A DNA stretch of 64,000 bases. Origin: Achromobacter pulmonis. Lineage in GTDB: Bacteria > Pseudomonadota > Gammaproteobacteria > Burkholderiales > Burkholderiaceae_B. Positions 17,127-25,620 of this stretch are shown one piece after another. The translations under genes and the position numbers were made by a program. Under the pieces are notes generated by a model. It worked only from the letters and a program-made list of their open reading frames with translations, was not told where the DNA came from and did no database searches. Position 1 is the first letter of the stretch. Each line of letters opens with the position of its first letter. Location: contig NZ_CADIJV010000005.1 in NCBI RefSeq assembly GCF_902859765.1, positions 62,001-126,000 of the forward strand, in the 5' to 3' direction.

Positions 17127-18005
17127 ATGGATCAGAAATCGATGCGCATGTTTCTCGCGTTGGCCGAAGAGCTGCACTTCGGGCGCGCGGCGGCACGTCT
17201 TTTCATCTCCCAGCCGCCGCTGACCAAGGCCATCCAGCAGTTGGAGGAGCGCCTTGGCGTCACGCTGTTCGACCGCAACAAAAGAAGCGTGAGGCTGACG
17301 GTGGCCGGCGCCGCGATGGTCCAGGAGGCGCGCAGGCTGCTGGCGCAGACGGAACTGTCGATTCGCGCCGTGCAGCGCGCCGAACGCGGCGATGCGGGGC
17401 GCCTGCGCATCGGCTTTGTCGCCGCGGTGCTGTTCATGGACATACGCGAAGTCATCCTCGGGCTGGAGCGCGACCTGCCCGGTCTGGAAAGTGTCTGGGA
17501 GGAAATGGGTTCGTCCGAGCAACTGCAGGCGCTGGCGCAGGATCGCATCGACATTGGATTTGCCCAGGTGTCGCAAGGCGTGGGCGAGATGCGGTCGATT
17601 CCGGTGGGGCGCGTCGACCTGGTCATCGCGCTGGAGCAGGGGCATCGGCTTGCCCGCCGGCGGCGGGTGCGGCTGCAGGACTTGGCCGAGGACGCCTTCG
17701 TGGCCATCCCGCGCCACAGCGGGCCGAGTTTTCACGACCTGACGATCGCGGCCTGCATGCAGGCGGGATTCAGCCCGCGCATCATGCACTACGCCAAGCA
17801 CCTGGTGTCGGTGGTGAGCCTGGTGGCGATGGGGCGCGGCGTGTCGCTGGTGCCCCGGTCGTTCGCGCGCGCGGGGGTGCCGGGTGTCGTGTTCAAGGAT
17901 ATCGACGCAATGGTGGTGGAGGCGGAGTATTCCGCCGTATGGAATCCCGCCAACACCCTGCCCCTGCTGCCGCATGTGTTGAGCCTGCTGGGCGATAAGT
18001 GCTAG
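17127..18005 (+). CDS. LysR-family regulator of the lactone cluster
   Basis: LysR-type regulator of 292 residues, CatM/BenM-like in its N-terminal HTH (FLALAEELHFGRAAARLFIS and PPLTKAIQQLEERLGVTLF). The effector domain spans about 90-290. It is divergent from the six-gene lactone cluster, with a well-formed T-N11-A palindrome between them, so it probably senses a cluster intermediate and activates the operon. Confidence 0.92.
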   Translation: MDQKSMRMFLALAEELHFGRAAARLFISQPPLTKAIQQLEERLGVTLFDRNKRSVRLTVAGAAMVQEARRLLAQTELSIRAVQRAERGDAGRLRIGFVAAVLFMDIREVILGLERDLPGLESVWEEMGSSEQLQALAQDRIDIGFAQVSQGVGEMRSIPVGRVDLVIALEQGHRLARRRRVRLQDLAEDAFVAIPRHSGPSFHDLTIAACMQAGFSPRIMHYAKHLVSVVSLVAMGRGVSLVPRSFARAGVPGVVFKDIDAMVVEAEYSAVWNPANTLPLLPHVLSLLGDKC

Positions 18006-18032
18006 GCGCGGCGGATGCGCCGCGCAGCGCAT

Positions 18033-18047
18033 TTCCATTGGATGGAA
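18033..18047. promoter_or_regulatory. Palindrome TTCCAT-TGG-ATGGAA upstream of MmgE/PrpD gene
   Basis: Perfect 6-bp inverted repeat 101 bases upstream of the first MmgE/PrpD start. A related element (TTCCATATTGGATGAA) lies upstream of the LysR gene that closes this cluster (22961-22977). The shared core suggests that LysR protein as the binder; this is inference. Confidence 0.45.
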
Positions 18048-18147
18048 CGCCAGGATTGCCCGGCGGGGCGCGGCCTCCTAGACTCGGACGCGCCGGCCTG
18101 ACAGGCGGGCAGTCCCTGGATATCGACAATTTTCACGAAGCCGCGCC

Positions 18148-19482
18148 ATGCATGCCATCGAAACCCTGAGCGCTTTTGCGCAGCAATTCCAGCAACGTCC
18201 CCTTTCCGACGAAGTCGTCCGGCACGCCAAGCGGGCGCTGATCGACTGGTATGCGGCCGCCTATCCTGGGGCCGCGGACCGGGCCGTCGGGATCCTGCGT
18301 GCGGTGCTGCTGGACGAGCCGGCCGCGGATGCCGCCGGCCTCGTCGGCGGCGGATCGGCCACCGCGCGCGCGGCGGCGCTGATCAATGGCGCGGCCGCGC
18401 ACGCGGCGGAGCTGGACGACAGCTATCGTGACGCCATGTACCACCCCGGCGCGGCAACGATCGCCGCGGCGCTTGCCGCCTGCCAGGAGCAGGAGATGAG
18501 CGGCGCGCGGCTGCTCAGGGCCATCGTGACCGGCTACGAAGTGTCCACGCGCATCGGTGTCGTGCTGGGGCGGGCGCACTATCGCTACTGGCACAGCACG
18601 GGTACCGTCGGCACGTTCGGGGCCGCCGCGGCGGCGGGTTCGGCATACGGGCTGGACCGGGCGCAGTTCGCGCATGCGCTGGGCACGGCCGCCACCTTCG
18701 CAGCCGGCCTGCAGCAGGCATTCCGCAGCGATTCGATGTCCAAGCCCTTGCATGCGGGACGCGCGGCGGAGGCGGGCGTGCTGGCCGCCAAAGCCGCGCG
18801 CCGCGGCCTGACCGGGGCGATGGATATGCTGGACGGGGAGGATGGCCTGGGCCGGGCCATGAGCAACGCGCCCGCCTGGGACGACATCGGCGATACCCTG
18901 GGGAAGGATTTCCATATCACCCGCCTGACCTTCAAGAACCACGTGGGATGCGGCCACACCTTCGCGGCGATCGATGCGGCGCTGGCGTTGCGAGAACGCG
19001 CCGGATTCGATTGGCGGGCCATCCGGCGTATCCATGTCCACACGTATCGTCCGGCGCTGGATATCGCCTGCTACGGCATGCCCGCCTCGGCGGGCGAAGC
19101 GCGCTTCAGCTTGCGCTACGTGGTGGCGCACGCCTTGCGGTACGGCAGCGTGCGCCTGGACGCGTACCGCGACGAGCGCGTCAACGATCCGGAGATCCGC
19201 GCGCTGATCGCGCTGATGGATGTGTCCACGGACCCGGATATCGATGCCGCCTTTCCCGCCAGCCGGTCCGCGCGCGTGGAGATCGAATCGGTCGCGGGCG
19301 AAAGGCATGTCCACTTTCAGCGCGACCGCAAGGGCGACCCCGAGGCTCCCCTGAGCGATGCGGAACTGAACGATAAATTCATGGAGCTCGTCGCGCCGCA
19401 TCTGGGAGTGCCGGCGGCGCGCGCGCGGCTGGACGATCTGTGGCGCGTCGAGCAGCGCCCGGACCTGCGGGCAATGACGTAG
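18148..19482 (+). CDS. MmgE/PrpD family protein 1
   Basis: MmgE/PrpD-fold protein of 444 residues. The family includes 2-methylcitrate dehydratase and cis-aconitate decarboxylase-like enzymes. Visible signatures are GAAAHAAELDDSYRDAMYHP, the glycine-rich GTVGTFGAAAAAGSAYGLD, and MSKPLHAGRAAEAGVLAA. The ATG is preceded by a long leader with a palindrome. It forms a cluster with a Bug receptor and a second, divergent-sequence MmgE/PrpD protein. The substrate is probably a hydroxy-di- or tricarboxylate; the reaction is uncertain. Confidence 0.88.
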   Translation: MHAIETLSAFAQQFQQRPLSDEVVRHAKRALIDWYAAAYPGAADRAVGILRAVLLDEPAADAAGLVGGGSATARAAALINGAAAHAAELDDSYRDAMYHPGAATIAAALAACQEQEMSGARLLRAIVTGYEVSTRIGVVLGRAHYRYWHSTGTVGTFGAAAAAGSAYGLDRAQFAHALGTAATFAAGLQQAFRSDSMSKPLHAGRAAEAGVLAAKAARRGLTGAMDMLDGEDGLGRAMSNAPAWDDIGDTLGKDFHITRLTFKNHVGCGHTFAAIDAALALRERAGFDWRAIRRIHVHTYRPALDIACYGMPASAGEARFSLRYVVAHALRYGSVRLDAYRDERVNDPEIRALIALMDVSTDPDIDAAFPASRSARVEIESVAGERHVHFQRDRKGDPEAPLSDAELNDKFMELVAPHLGVPAARARLDDLWRVEQRPDLRAMT

Positions 19483-19500
19483 TCCGGCATATAACTGTCG

Positions 19501-19528
19501 GTCGAAAACGGTATTGGACCGTCTCGAC
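19501..19528. promoter_or_regulatory. Nested inverted repeat between MmgE/PrpD and Bug genes
   Basis: GTCGA-aa-ACGGT-attgg-ACCGT-c-TCGAC: two nested 5-bp perfect arms starting 18 bases after the MmgE/PrpD stop and ending 116 bases before the next start. It may be an operator or an RNA hairpin that sets unequal expression of the enzyme and receptor genes. No T-run follows. Confidence 0.45.
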
Positions 19529-19644
19529 GCCACGCAGCTAGAGTGCCTGTACGGACGCGACAGACGTCCCGCGCGCGCCGCGCCTGCTCAGTGACGCAGG
19601 TGCGTGAGCCCGCCGAATGAACTCGACCTGTGGCTGGAGACACC

Positions 19645-20637
19645 ATGACATTCCATCAACGACGCGCCATGCTCGGCGCGAGCCTGTCCGTGGCCGCGCT
19701 GGCCATGCTTGGCCCCAATGCGTGGGCCGACGCACCCTATCCCAAGAAGAAAGCGATCACCATGGTCGTGCCCTACACGCCGGGCGGTTCCATCGATACG
19801 ATGGCGCGCCTGGTGGCCGAACAATTGCAGACCGGGTTGGGCCAGAGCATCATCGTGGAGAACCGCGCGGGGGCGTCGGGGTTCATTGGATCGGAATACG
19901 TGGCGCGTTCGGCGCCAGACGGCTACACGCTGCTTTTCAATGCGTCCAGCCAGGTGGAGATGCCGCTGGTCATGGGACGCGCCACTTATGACGCGGAAAA
20001 GGATTTCACGCCGATCGCGCAGGTGGGGCATGTGCCTTTGCTGGTCGTGACCGATCCTGCCATTCCCGTCAGGAACCTGCGCGAGTTCACCGCGCTGGTC
20101 AAGGCCGGGAAAGCCAAGTACACGTGGGCGACCTCGGGCTATGGCACCTCCGGCCACTTGGCCGAAGAGCGTATCAGGCATGGCCTGAAGCTGGATATGG
20201 ACATCATTTCCTATAAAGGCGCCGCCCCGCAACTGACGGACGTGATGGGCGGTCACGTGTCGGCTGCCGTGTCGCCCATGCCGGGCGTCTATCCCCACGT
20301 CAAGTCCGGCAAGCTGCGTCCGATTGCCGTGACGAGCGCCCAGCGCCTGCCGCAATTGCCGGACGTGCCGACCGTGGCGGAAAGCGGTCTGCCCGGGTTC
20401 GAACTGCTGTCGTGGTATGGCGTGTGGGGACCGGCCGGCATGCCGCCGGACGTGGTTCAGCGGCTGGCCGACGCGGTCGAAACCGCCAAGCAGAGCGCCG
20501 CGCTGCAACAGCGCCTGCGCGAGCTCTCTTTCGTGTCGGTGCCGTCCACGCCCGCCGGCTTTGCCGAGATGATCCGCAAGGATATCGAGAAGGTCAGGGG
20601 CATCGTCGCGGATGCGAACATCCGCGTGGCTTTCTGA
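19645..20637 (+). CDS. Bug-family periplasmic substrate-binding protein D
   Basis: Periplasmic receptor of 330 residues. The ATG at 19645 follows GGAGA; a GTG five codons upstream is less likely. The signal peptide ends near GPNAWA, followed by YPKKKAITMVVPYTPGGSID and later SYKGAAPQLTDVMGGHVSAA. It lies between two MmgE/PrpD genes, 12 bases before the second. It presumably captures the acid processed by these enzymes; transport partners are absent. Confidence 0.92.
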   Translation: MTFHQRRAMLGASLSVAALAMLGPNAWADAPYPKKKAITMVVPYTPGGSIDTMARLVAEQLQTGLGQSIIVENRAGASGFIGSEYVARSAPDGYTLLFNASSQVEMPLVMGRATYDAEKDFTPIAQVGHVPLLVVTDPAIPVRNLREFTALVKAGKAKYTWATSGYGTSGHLAEERIRHGLKLDMDIISYKGAAPQLTDVMGGHVSAAVSPMPGVYPHVKSGKLRPIAVTSAQRLPQLPDVPTVAESGLPGFELLSWYGVWGPAGMPPDVVQRLADAVETAKQSAALQQRLRELSFVSVPSTPAGFAEMIRKDIEKVRGIVADANIRVAF

Positions 20638-20649
20638 GGAGCGCGGCGA

Positions 20650-22050
20650 ATGGAACCGATCACGATGACGCTGGCGCAATGGATCAGTGGTCTGCGCCGC
20701 GACGACGTTCCCGCCGACGTGCGCGCGACCTTGCGCCTGCTGGCCCTGGATACGTTCGCGTGCGCGTTGGCTGGCCGCAGCCAGCCCTGGACTCGTGCCG
20801 TGCGCGCCTGGGCTTTGGCGCCGGGTTCGATCCCGCAGGCGCCGTCGCGCATCTGGGGCGAGCCTTGCGGCCGCCTGCGCGCGGCGGACGCGGCCCTGGT
20901 GAACGGCGCGGCCGCGCATGCGTTCGAGCTGGATGATTTCCATAACGCCAAAGTGCATCTGGGCGCCGTGGTGGTGCCGGCGGTATTTGCGCTGGCCGAG
21001 TCATTGAATGCCGCGCCCGAACGCATCGAGGCGGCACTCGCCGCCGGCTACGAAGTCGTTATCCGCAGTTCGCTGGCGCTCAGGCCCGGGTTGGCGCGCT
21101 TGCAGGGGTGGCACCTGACCGCGGTGTGCGGCCCGTTGGGCGCCGCTGCGGCGGCCTCGGTGCTGCTGGGCCTGGATGTGCAGCGCACGGCTTGGGCGTT
21201 GGGGCTGGCCGGCACCCAATCGGGCGGGTTGTTCGCCTTCACGGCCGATGGCGCCAGCTCCAAGCGCTTCCATCCCGGGCGCGCGGCGCAGGCCGGCGTC
21301 ATGGCGGCCGAGTTGGCCAGCCTGGGACTGAGCGGTCCGACACAGTTGTTCGAGGCGCGCGACGGCGGCTGGCTGCGGGCGTTTTCGCAAGACCCGGACC
21401 CCGCGGCGCTGATCGATGGCCTGGGGAAACACTGGCACGGCGCGGAAACGAACTTCAAGCCCTATGCCTGTTGCGGCAGCGTGCATGCGCATGTGGACGC
21501 CGCGCTTGCCCTGCGGTCGCGGTGGGCGCCTGGGCGCGGCGTTCGGGTCGGCATGCCGAAGGTGGTGCTCGTGCAGTGCGGCTACGAGTATCGGCCGGGC
21601 ACGGCGCTGAATGCGCAAATGAGCGGGCGCTACAGTGTGGCAGCGGCGTTGCTGGACGGCGCGGTGCTGCCCGGGCAATTCGATGACGCGCGCATGCGCG
21701 CGGCCGATGTGGTCGATCTGGCCGGGCGGCTCGAATTGGTGCATGACGAGGCGCTCGATGCGTTGTATCCGCGGAACTTCTGCGGCTGGGCGGAGGTGCA
21801 GGAAGGCGACGGCGCCTGGCTGCGCCATGCCGTGTTGAACCCGTCGGGATCGGCGGCGAACCCGGCCCGGGGCCAGGCCATTGCGCGCAAGGCCGAGCTG
21901 CTGCTCGAGCCGATCGTCGGCGCGGCCGGCGCGATGCGCCTGCGGCGGTCATTCGAGGAACTGGATGCGACGCCCTTGCGTGAACTGCTGGCGGACGGGT
22001 GTGTCGGTGAATCCGTCGCGCCAGGCGAGGCCGGCAGCCCCGGCGCCTAG
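20650..22050 (+). CDS. MmgE/PrpD family protein 2
   Basis: Second MmgE/PrpD-fold protein of the cluster, 466 residues. Shared motifs with the first are NGAAAHAFELDDFHNAKVHL, GPLGAAAAASVLLGLD and SSKRFHPGRAAQAGVMAAEL; the rest has diverged strongly, so they are paralogues rather than a recent duplication. The gene starts 12 bases after the Bug stop and overlaps the end of a convergent LysR gene by 4 bases. Two paralogues in one operon may act on successive or stereoisomeric substrates. Confidence 0.88.
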   Translation: MEPITMTLAQWISGLRRDDVPADVRATLRLLALDTFACALAGRSQPWTRAVRAWALAPGSIPQAPSRIWGEPCGRLRAADAALVNGAAAHAFELDDFHNAKVHLGAVVVPAVFALAESLNAAPERIEAALAAGYEVVIRSSLALRPGLARLQGWHLTAVCGPLGAAAAASVLLGLDVQRTAWALGLAGTQSGGLFAFTADGASSKRFHPGRAAQAGVMAAELASLGLSGPTQLFEARDGGWLRAFSQDPDPAALIDGLGKHWHGAETNFKPYACCGSVHAHVDAALALRSRWAPGRGVRVGMPKVVLVQCGYEYRPGTALNAQMSGRYSVAAALLDGAVLPGQFDDARMRAADVVDLAGRLELVHDEALDALYPRNFCGWAEVQEGDGAWLRHAVLNPSGSAANPARGQAIARKAELLLEPIVGAAGAMRLRRSFEELDATPLRELLADGCVGESVAPGEAGSPGA

Positions 22051-22931
22051 GCGATCGGCGGTTCGAGGATTTCCCGCACCACGTTGGCAACCAGGTCCGA
22101 GGGCGTCTTGGGGGCCCAGATGGCGCAGATGCGCACGCGCTGCGTGACCTGGTCCAGTTCGCGATAGGTGACACCGTTGGTGGCGCCGCGTGCGAACGAA
22201 CTGGGCACCACCGCCATGCCCAGTCCGAGGCCGACCATCTGGAAGATCGTCAGGGCATGGCGGGCCGTGTGCGCGATGTTGGGACTGAACCCGGCCTGCG
22301 CGCAGGCGGCGATGAAGCTGTCGAACAAGGCCGGCGCATGTTCGCGTGAAAATGCCACGAACGGCTGTTCGCGCAGTTCAGGCAAGGGGATGCTGGGACG
22401 GGCGGCCAGCGGGTGGGCGGACGGAATCGCCAGACTGAAGGCCTCGCTGAAAATCGGGCGCGAAGCCAATTCTTCGATATGCGGCTGCTCGTGGATGATG
22501 CCGATGTCGATCTTGCCCTGATGCACGGCGCGGATCTGGTCGCGCGAACCCATGTCGGTGACCGCGACGTTCACCTGCGGGAACTGCCGCCGCAGCCGTT
22601 CCAGGATGGCGGGCATGACGTGGAAGACCGCCGAGGTGGCCATGCCCAGGCGCAGTTCTCCCACGTCGCCCTTGGCCGTGCGCAGCGTGGTGTCCACCGC
22701 CGCTTGCAGGTGCGCCAGGACCGCGCGGCTTTCACGCAGGAACACATGGCCGGCGTCGGTGAGCTTGACCTCGCGCCGCGTCCGCAGGAAAAGCGCCACG
22801 CCCATCTCGTCTTCGAGCGCCTTGATCTGTTGCGACAAGGGCGGCTGCGACATGTGCAGGCGTGTTGCGGCGCGGCTGAAATTCAATTCTTCCGCCACGG
22901 TGACGAAGTAGCGCAGTTGGCGTATGTCCAT
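22047..22931 (-). CDS. LysR-family transcriptional regulator
   Basis: LysR regulator of 294 residues with the CbbR/CatR-like N-terminus MDIRQLRYFVTVAEELNFSR and HTH ATRLHMSQPPLSQQIKALED. It is convergent with the second MmgE/PrpD gene (4-base overlap) and divergent from an alpha/beta hydrolase gene. An imperfect palindrome upstream matches one in front of the MmgE/PrpD operon, so it may control both sides. Confidence 0.92.
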   Translation of the reverse strand: MDIRQLRYFVTVAEELNFSRAATRLHMSQPPLSQQIKALEDEMGVALFLRTRREVKLTDAGHVFLRESRAVLAHLQAAVDTTLRTAKGDVGELRLGMATSAVFHVMPAILERLRRQFPQVNVAVTDMGSRDQIRAVHQGKIDIGIIHEQPHIEELASRPIFSEAFSLAIPSAHPLAARPSIPLPELREQPFVAFSREHAPALFDSFIAACAQAGFSPNIAHTARHALTIFQMVGLGLGMAVVPSSFARGATNGVTYRELDQVTQRVRICAIWAPKTPSDLVANVVREILEPPIA

Positions 22932-22960
22932 TAGTTCTTGTGCCGATAACTGTTAGCCGA

Positions 22961-22977
22961 ATTCCATATTGGATGAA
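22961..22977. promoter_or_regulatory. Operator-like ATTCCATATTGGATGAA
   Basis: Contains TCCA-TAT-TGGA (perfect) within a wider AATTC/GAATT inverted repeat. It lies 30 bases upstream of the LysR start and 75 bases upstream of the hydrolase. Similar to the palindrome at 18033-18047. Confidence 0.45.
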
Positions 22978-23051
22978 TTGGCGGAGAGTTCATACAGTGC
23001 GGGAGCGGCTCCGTCATCGGGGCAATGTGTCAATGCTGCCAGGAGAAAAAA

Positions 23052-23921
23052 TTGGAACGATTGGATCAACAGTCTCGCATGGAATCGCGCGAGCCGTTGG
23101 GAAATTTCGCGTCGGTTGAGGTTTCCAGATTCTTTGTCGAGCGCCCGGGCGGAATCCGCCTGGAGGTCTACGCCCAAGGGCGCGGCGACCTGCTGGTGAT
23201 GCTGCCGTCCTTGGGGCGGGGAGCGGTGGATCTGGAAGCGATCGCAACGCCGCTGGCCGCGGCCGGGTTTCGCGTGCTGCGGCCGGAGCCTCGCGGCAAT
23301 GGCGCGAGCGTGGGGCCGTTGGAGGGGAAAACGCTGCATGACTGGGCGGCGGACATCGCCGCCGTGGTGGAAAGCCAGAATGCGGGGCCGGCTTTCATCG
23401 TCGGCCATGCGCATGGCAACTGGATCGCCCGGACGCTCGCGTCGGACCGCCCTGATCTGGTGCGCGCCTTGTTGCTGCTGGCCGGGTCGGCGGGGAAGGT
23501 GCCGGCGGATCATTCGGGCGTGCCGATCAGCGATGAAATCCGGGCCGTTATCGAGCGTTGCGGTGACACATCGCTTTCCGATGCGGTGCGGCTGCAAAGC
23601 TTGCAGCAGGTCTTCTTCGCGCCGGGAAACGATGCCCGCGCCTGGCTGGACGGCTGGAATACCAGGCTGTTGACTCTGCAGACCCAGGCACAGAAGCGGA
23701 CGCCGGTGGACGACTTCTTCGCCGGCGGGCGCGCGCCAATTCTGAATCTGCAGGCGGAACACGACGTCATTGCCCCGCAGCGGTTCGCGCGGGTGCTCAG
23801 CGATGCGCTGGGCGAGCGCGTCACCAACGTCACCATCCGCAATGCCGCGCACGCGTTATTGCCGGAGCAGCCCCAGGCCGTGGTGGCGGCCTTGCTCGAC
23901 TACCTGGCGCGGTTCCGCTAG
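23052..23921 (+). CDS. Alpha/beta-hydrolase fold protein lacking the usual nucleophile Ser
   Basis: Alpha/beta-hydrolase fold protein of about 289 residues. The nucleophile elbow reads VGHAHGNWIAR where G-x-S-x-G is expected, so Ser is replaced by Ala. The late acid and histidine region is present (LNLQAEHDVIAP and NAAHALLPEQP). The start is uncertain: TTG at 23052 has AGGAG seven bases upstream, while ATG at 23079 has no clear site. It is divergent from the LysR gene. A non-hydrolytic role or a different nucleophile is possible; the family with a GHAxGN elbow is known to me only as uncharacterised hydrolases. Confidence 0.8.
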   Translation: MERLDQQSRMESREPLGNFASVEVSRFFVERPGGIRLEVYAQGRGDLLVMLPSLGRGAVDLEAIATPLAAAGFRVLRPEPRGNGASVGPLEGKTLHDWAADIAAVVESQNAGPAFIVGHAHGNWIARTLASDRPDLVRALLLLAGSAGKVPADHSGVPISDEIRAVIERCGDTSLSDAVRLQSLQQVFFAPGNDARAWLDGWNTRLLTLQTQAQKRTPVDDFFAGGRAPILNLQAEHDVIAPQRFARVLSDALGERVTNVTIRNAAHALLPEQPQAVVAALLDYLARFR

Positions 23922-24013
23922 GCACCCGCGAGGTCCGCGGGACCGCCGGCGCCAGAGCCGGGGGCGGGTCGCGGCGCGCAGCGCGTTTGCGTGGCGGCCC
24001 GTGCGCCCCGGGT

Positions 24014-25555
24014 TCAGGTTCGATGGGCGTCAACGTCCGGCACCCTGGCCCCATCGAGGGAATGCGCCGTGGCGCCGAACCGCTCGGCCAGTTGCCGCGC
24101 CTGGCCGGCGGCCAGGCGCGCATTGACTTCCATGGATGTGGTCCAGAAGTACGTGCCCGCGGCCAGGCTGCCGAGCACCGACACGGCATCGACACGCCGG
24201 CCGTGCGTGTCCAGCAGGCAGCCGGTGTCGAAGTCCAGGTCGAACCCGCCCAACCCATGCGCGCGGGCGATGCCGTCCTCGCACAGTTGCCTGACCAGCG
24301 CATCCGCCGTGCTGGCCACGTCGAGCGAAAAGCTGGTGGCATTGATGACCCAGGGCGCACGCAGCTCGCCGGGGGCTGCCTGGATGACGAAGCCGTTGCG
24401 CGCGGCCTCGAAGCGGACGTCGCGGAATCCGCCATGCACGTGCAGGCGGCCCTCATGCAGCAAGGTCTGCAGCGTGAGCGCATTGCGCATCGGAAAGGTG
24501 GCGCGGCGCGCCATCCATAGGGTCCGCCAGTCGCGATGGAAGCGGTTGCGCTGCGCGTCGTCGAGCGCGTGCCAGATGTGCTCGATGCGATCGTTGGTGG
24601 CCGCGGCCACTGCCTGCCAGGGACGCGGGCCGGCCTGGGAGCGCGCGATTTCCGCGTCCAGCGCTTGCGCGGCGGGGCCCGGCACGCCCAGGATGTCGTT
24701 CGGTTCCTCGATGCCGCCTGCCTCGCGCAACGCGCGGCGCAGGCTGTCGAGCAGGCCATCGAGCGTGACGCGGCCGTCGGCCTCGGGCTCCGGCAACATG
24801 GGCAGCCGCAGGCTCTTGTTGTGGGGGCTGCGCACCGCGGGCAGCCGGCCGTTGCGCGAGACGCAATGGATGGGGCCGCGATGGCCGGACGCCTGCAGTG
24901 CCGCGATGGCGTCGATGGCGCTCAGGCTGGTGCCGATGATGCAGACCGCATCGTCCTGGCCGATCTTGCCGGTCATGCCGGCCACCGGATAAGGGCTGTT
25001 GAAATAGCCGGGCAAGGCCGCGAGGCGCGGGAACGCGACCGAGGGCAGGTTGCCGTTGCACAGCACCACGCGATCGGCCCGCAGGTGCGTGCCGCGCTCG
25101 CCCAGCACCGCCGCGCCGCCGCCAGCCTGCGGCCAGACGCCGACGACCCGTTCGGCATGGCGCGTCACCGGGATGCCGCGCGCGGCTGCCCGGGCCAGCG
25201 CGGCTTCATAGAGATCGCGCAGGTACAGGCCGAAGACCGGGCGGGGCACGAAGTCGCCCGGATCGATGCGCCGCACGCCCATGCCGGCGAGGAACGCGGG
25301 TTCGCGCTGACGCAGCCAGGCCAGGAAGCTGTCGGGATCGCGGCACACTGCCGACATGCGGCTGACCGGGATATTGAGCAGGTTGCTGGCCGCGTCGGCT
25401 TGATAGGCCGTGCCGGGCCCTACGTCGGCGGCGGGCTCGAAAAGCGCGACCGACAGCGGCGCGCCATCCGGCAGGGCATCGATCAGTTGATACAGGAAAG
25501 ACACGGCGACAGAGCCGCCGCCCACGATGGCGACGCACGCGCGGGATACGTACAT
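24014..25555 (-). CDS. FAD/NAD(P)-binding oxidoreductase
   Basis: Cytoplasmic flavoprotein of 513 residues of the FAD-NAD(P)-binding type. The N-terminal dinucleotide fold is VAIVGGGSVAVSFLYQL, followed by the substrate-side PGTAYQADAASNLLNIPVSR. A second Rossmann motif is VCIIGTSLSAIDAIAALQAS. The conserved PRPVFGLYLRDLYEAAL is typical of the family. It lies 65 bases upstream of a Bug receptor stop on the same strand, so the two may be transcribed together from the right. The substrate is unknown. Confidence 0.82.
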   Translation of the reverse strand: MYVSRACVAIVGGGSVAVSFLYQLIDALPDGAPLSVALFEPAADVGPGTAYQADAASNLLNIPVSRMSAVCRDPDSFLAWLRQREPAFLAGMGVRRIDPGDFVPRPVFGLYLRDLYEAALARAAARGIPVTRHAERVVGVWPQAGGGAAVLGERGTHLRADRVVLCNGNLPSVAFPRLAALPGYFNSPYPVAGMTGKIGQDDAVCIIGTSLSAIDAIAALQASGHRGPIHCVSRNGRLPAVRSPHNKSLRLPMLPEPEADGRVTLDGLLDSLRRALREAGGIEEPNDILGVPGPAAQALDAEIARSQAGPRPWQAVAAATNDRIEHIWHALDDAQRNRFHRDWRTLWMARRATFPMRNALTLQTLLHEGRLHVHGGFRDVRFEAARNGFVIQAAPGELRAPWVINATSFSLDVASTADALVRQLCEDGIARAHGLGGFDLDFDTGCLLDTHGRRVDAVSVLGSLAAGTYFWTTSMEVNARLAAGQARQLAERFGATAHSLDGARVPDVDAHRT

Positions 25556-25620
25556 GCAGGACTCCTGGGAACGTTATCGGCGGTGGGGCGCGGGCGCGTC
25601 GGCGCGCCCGCGGCCAGCGG

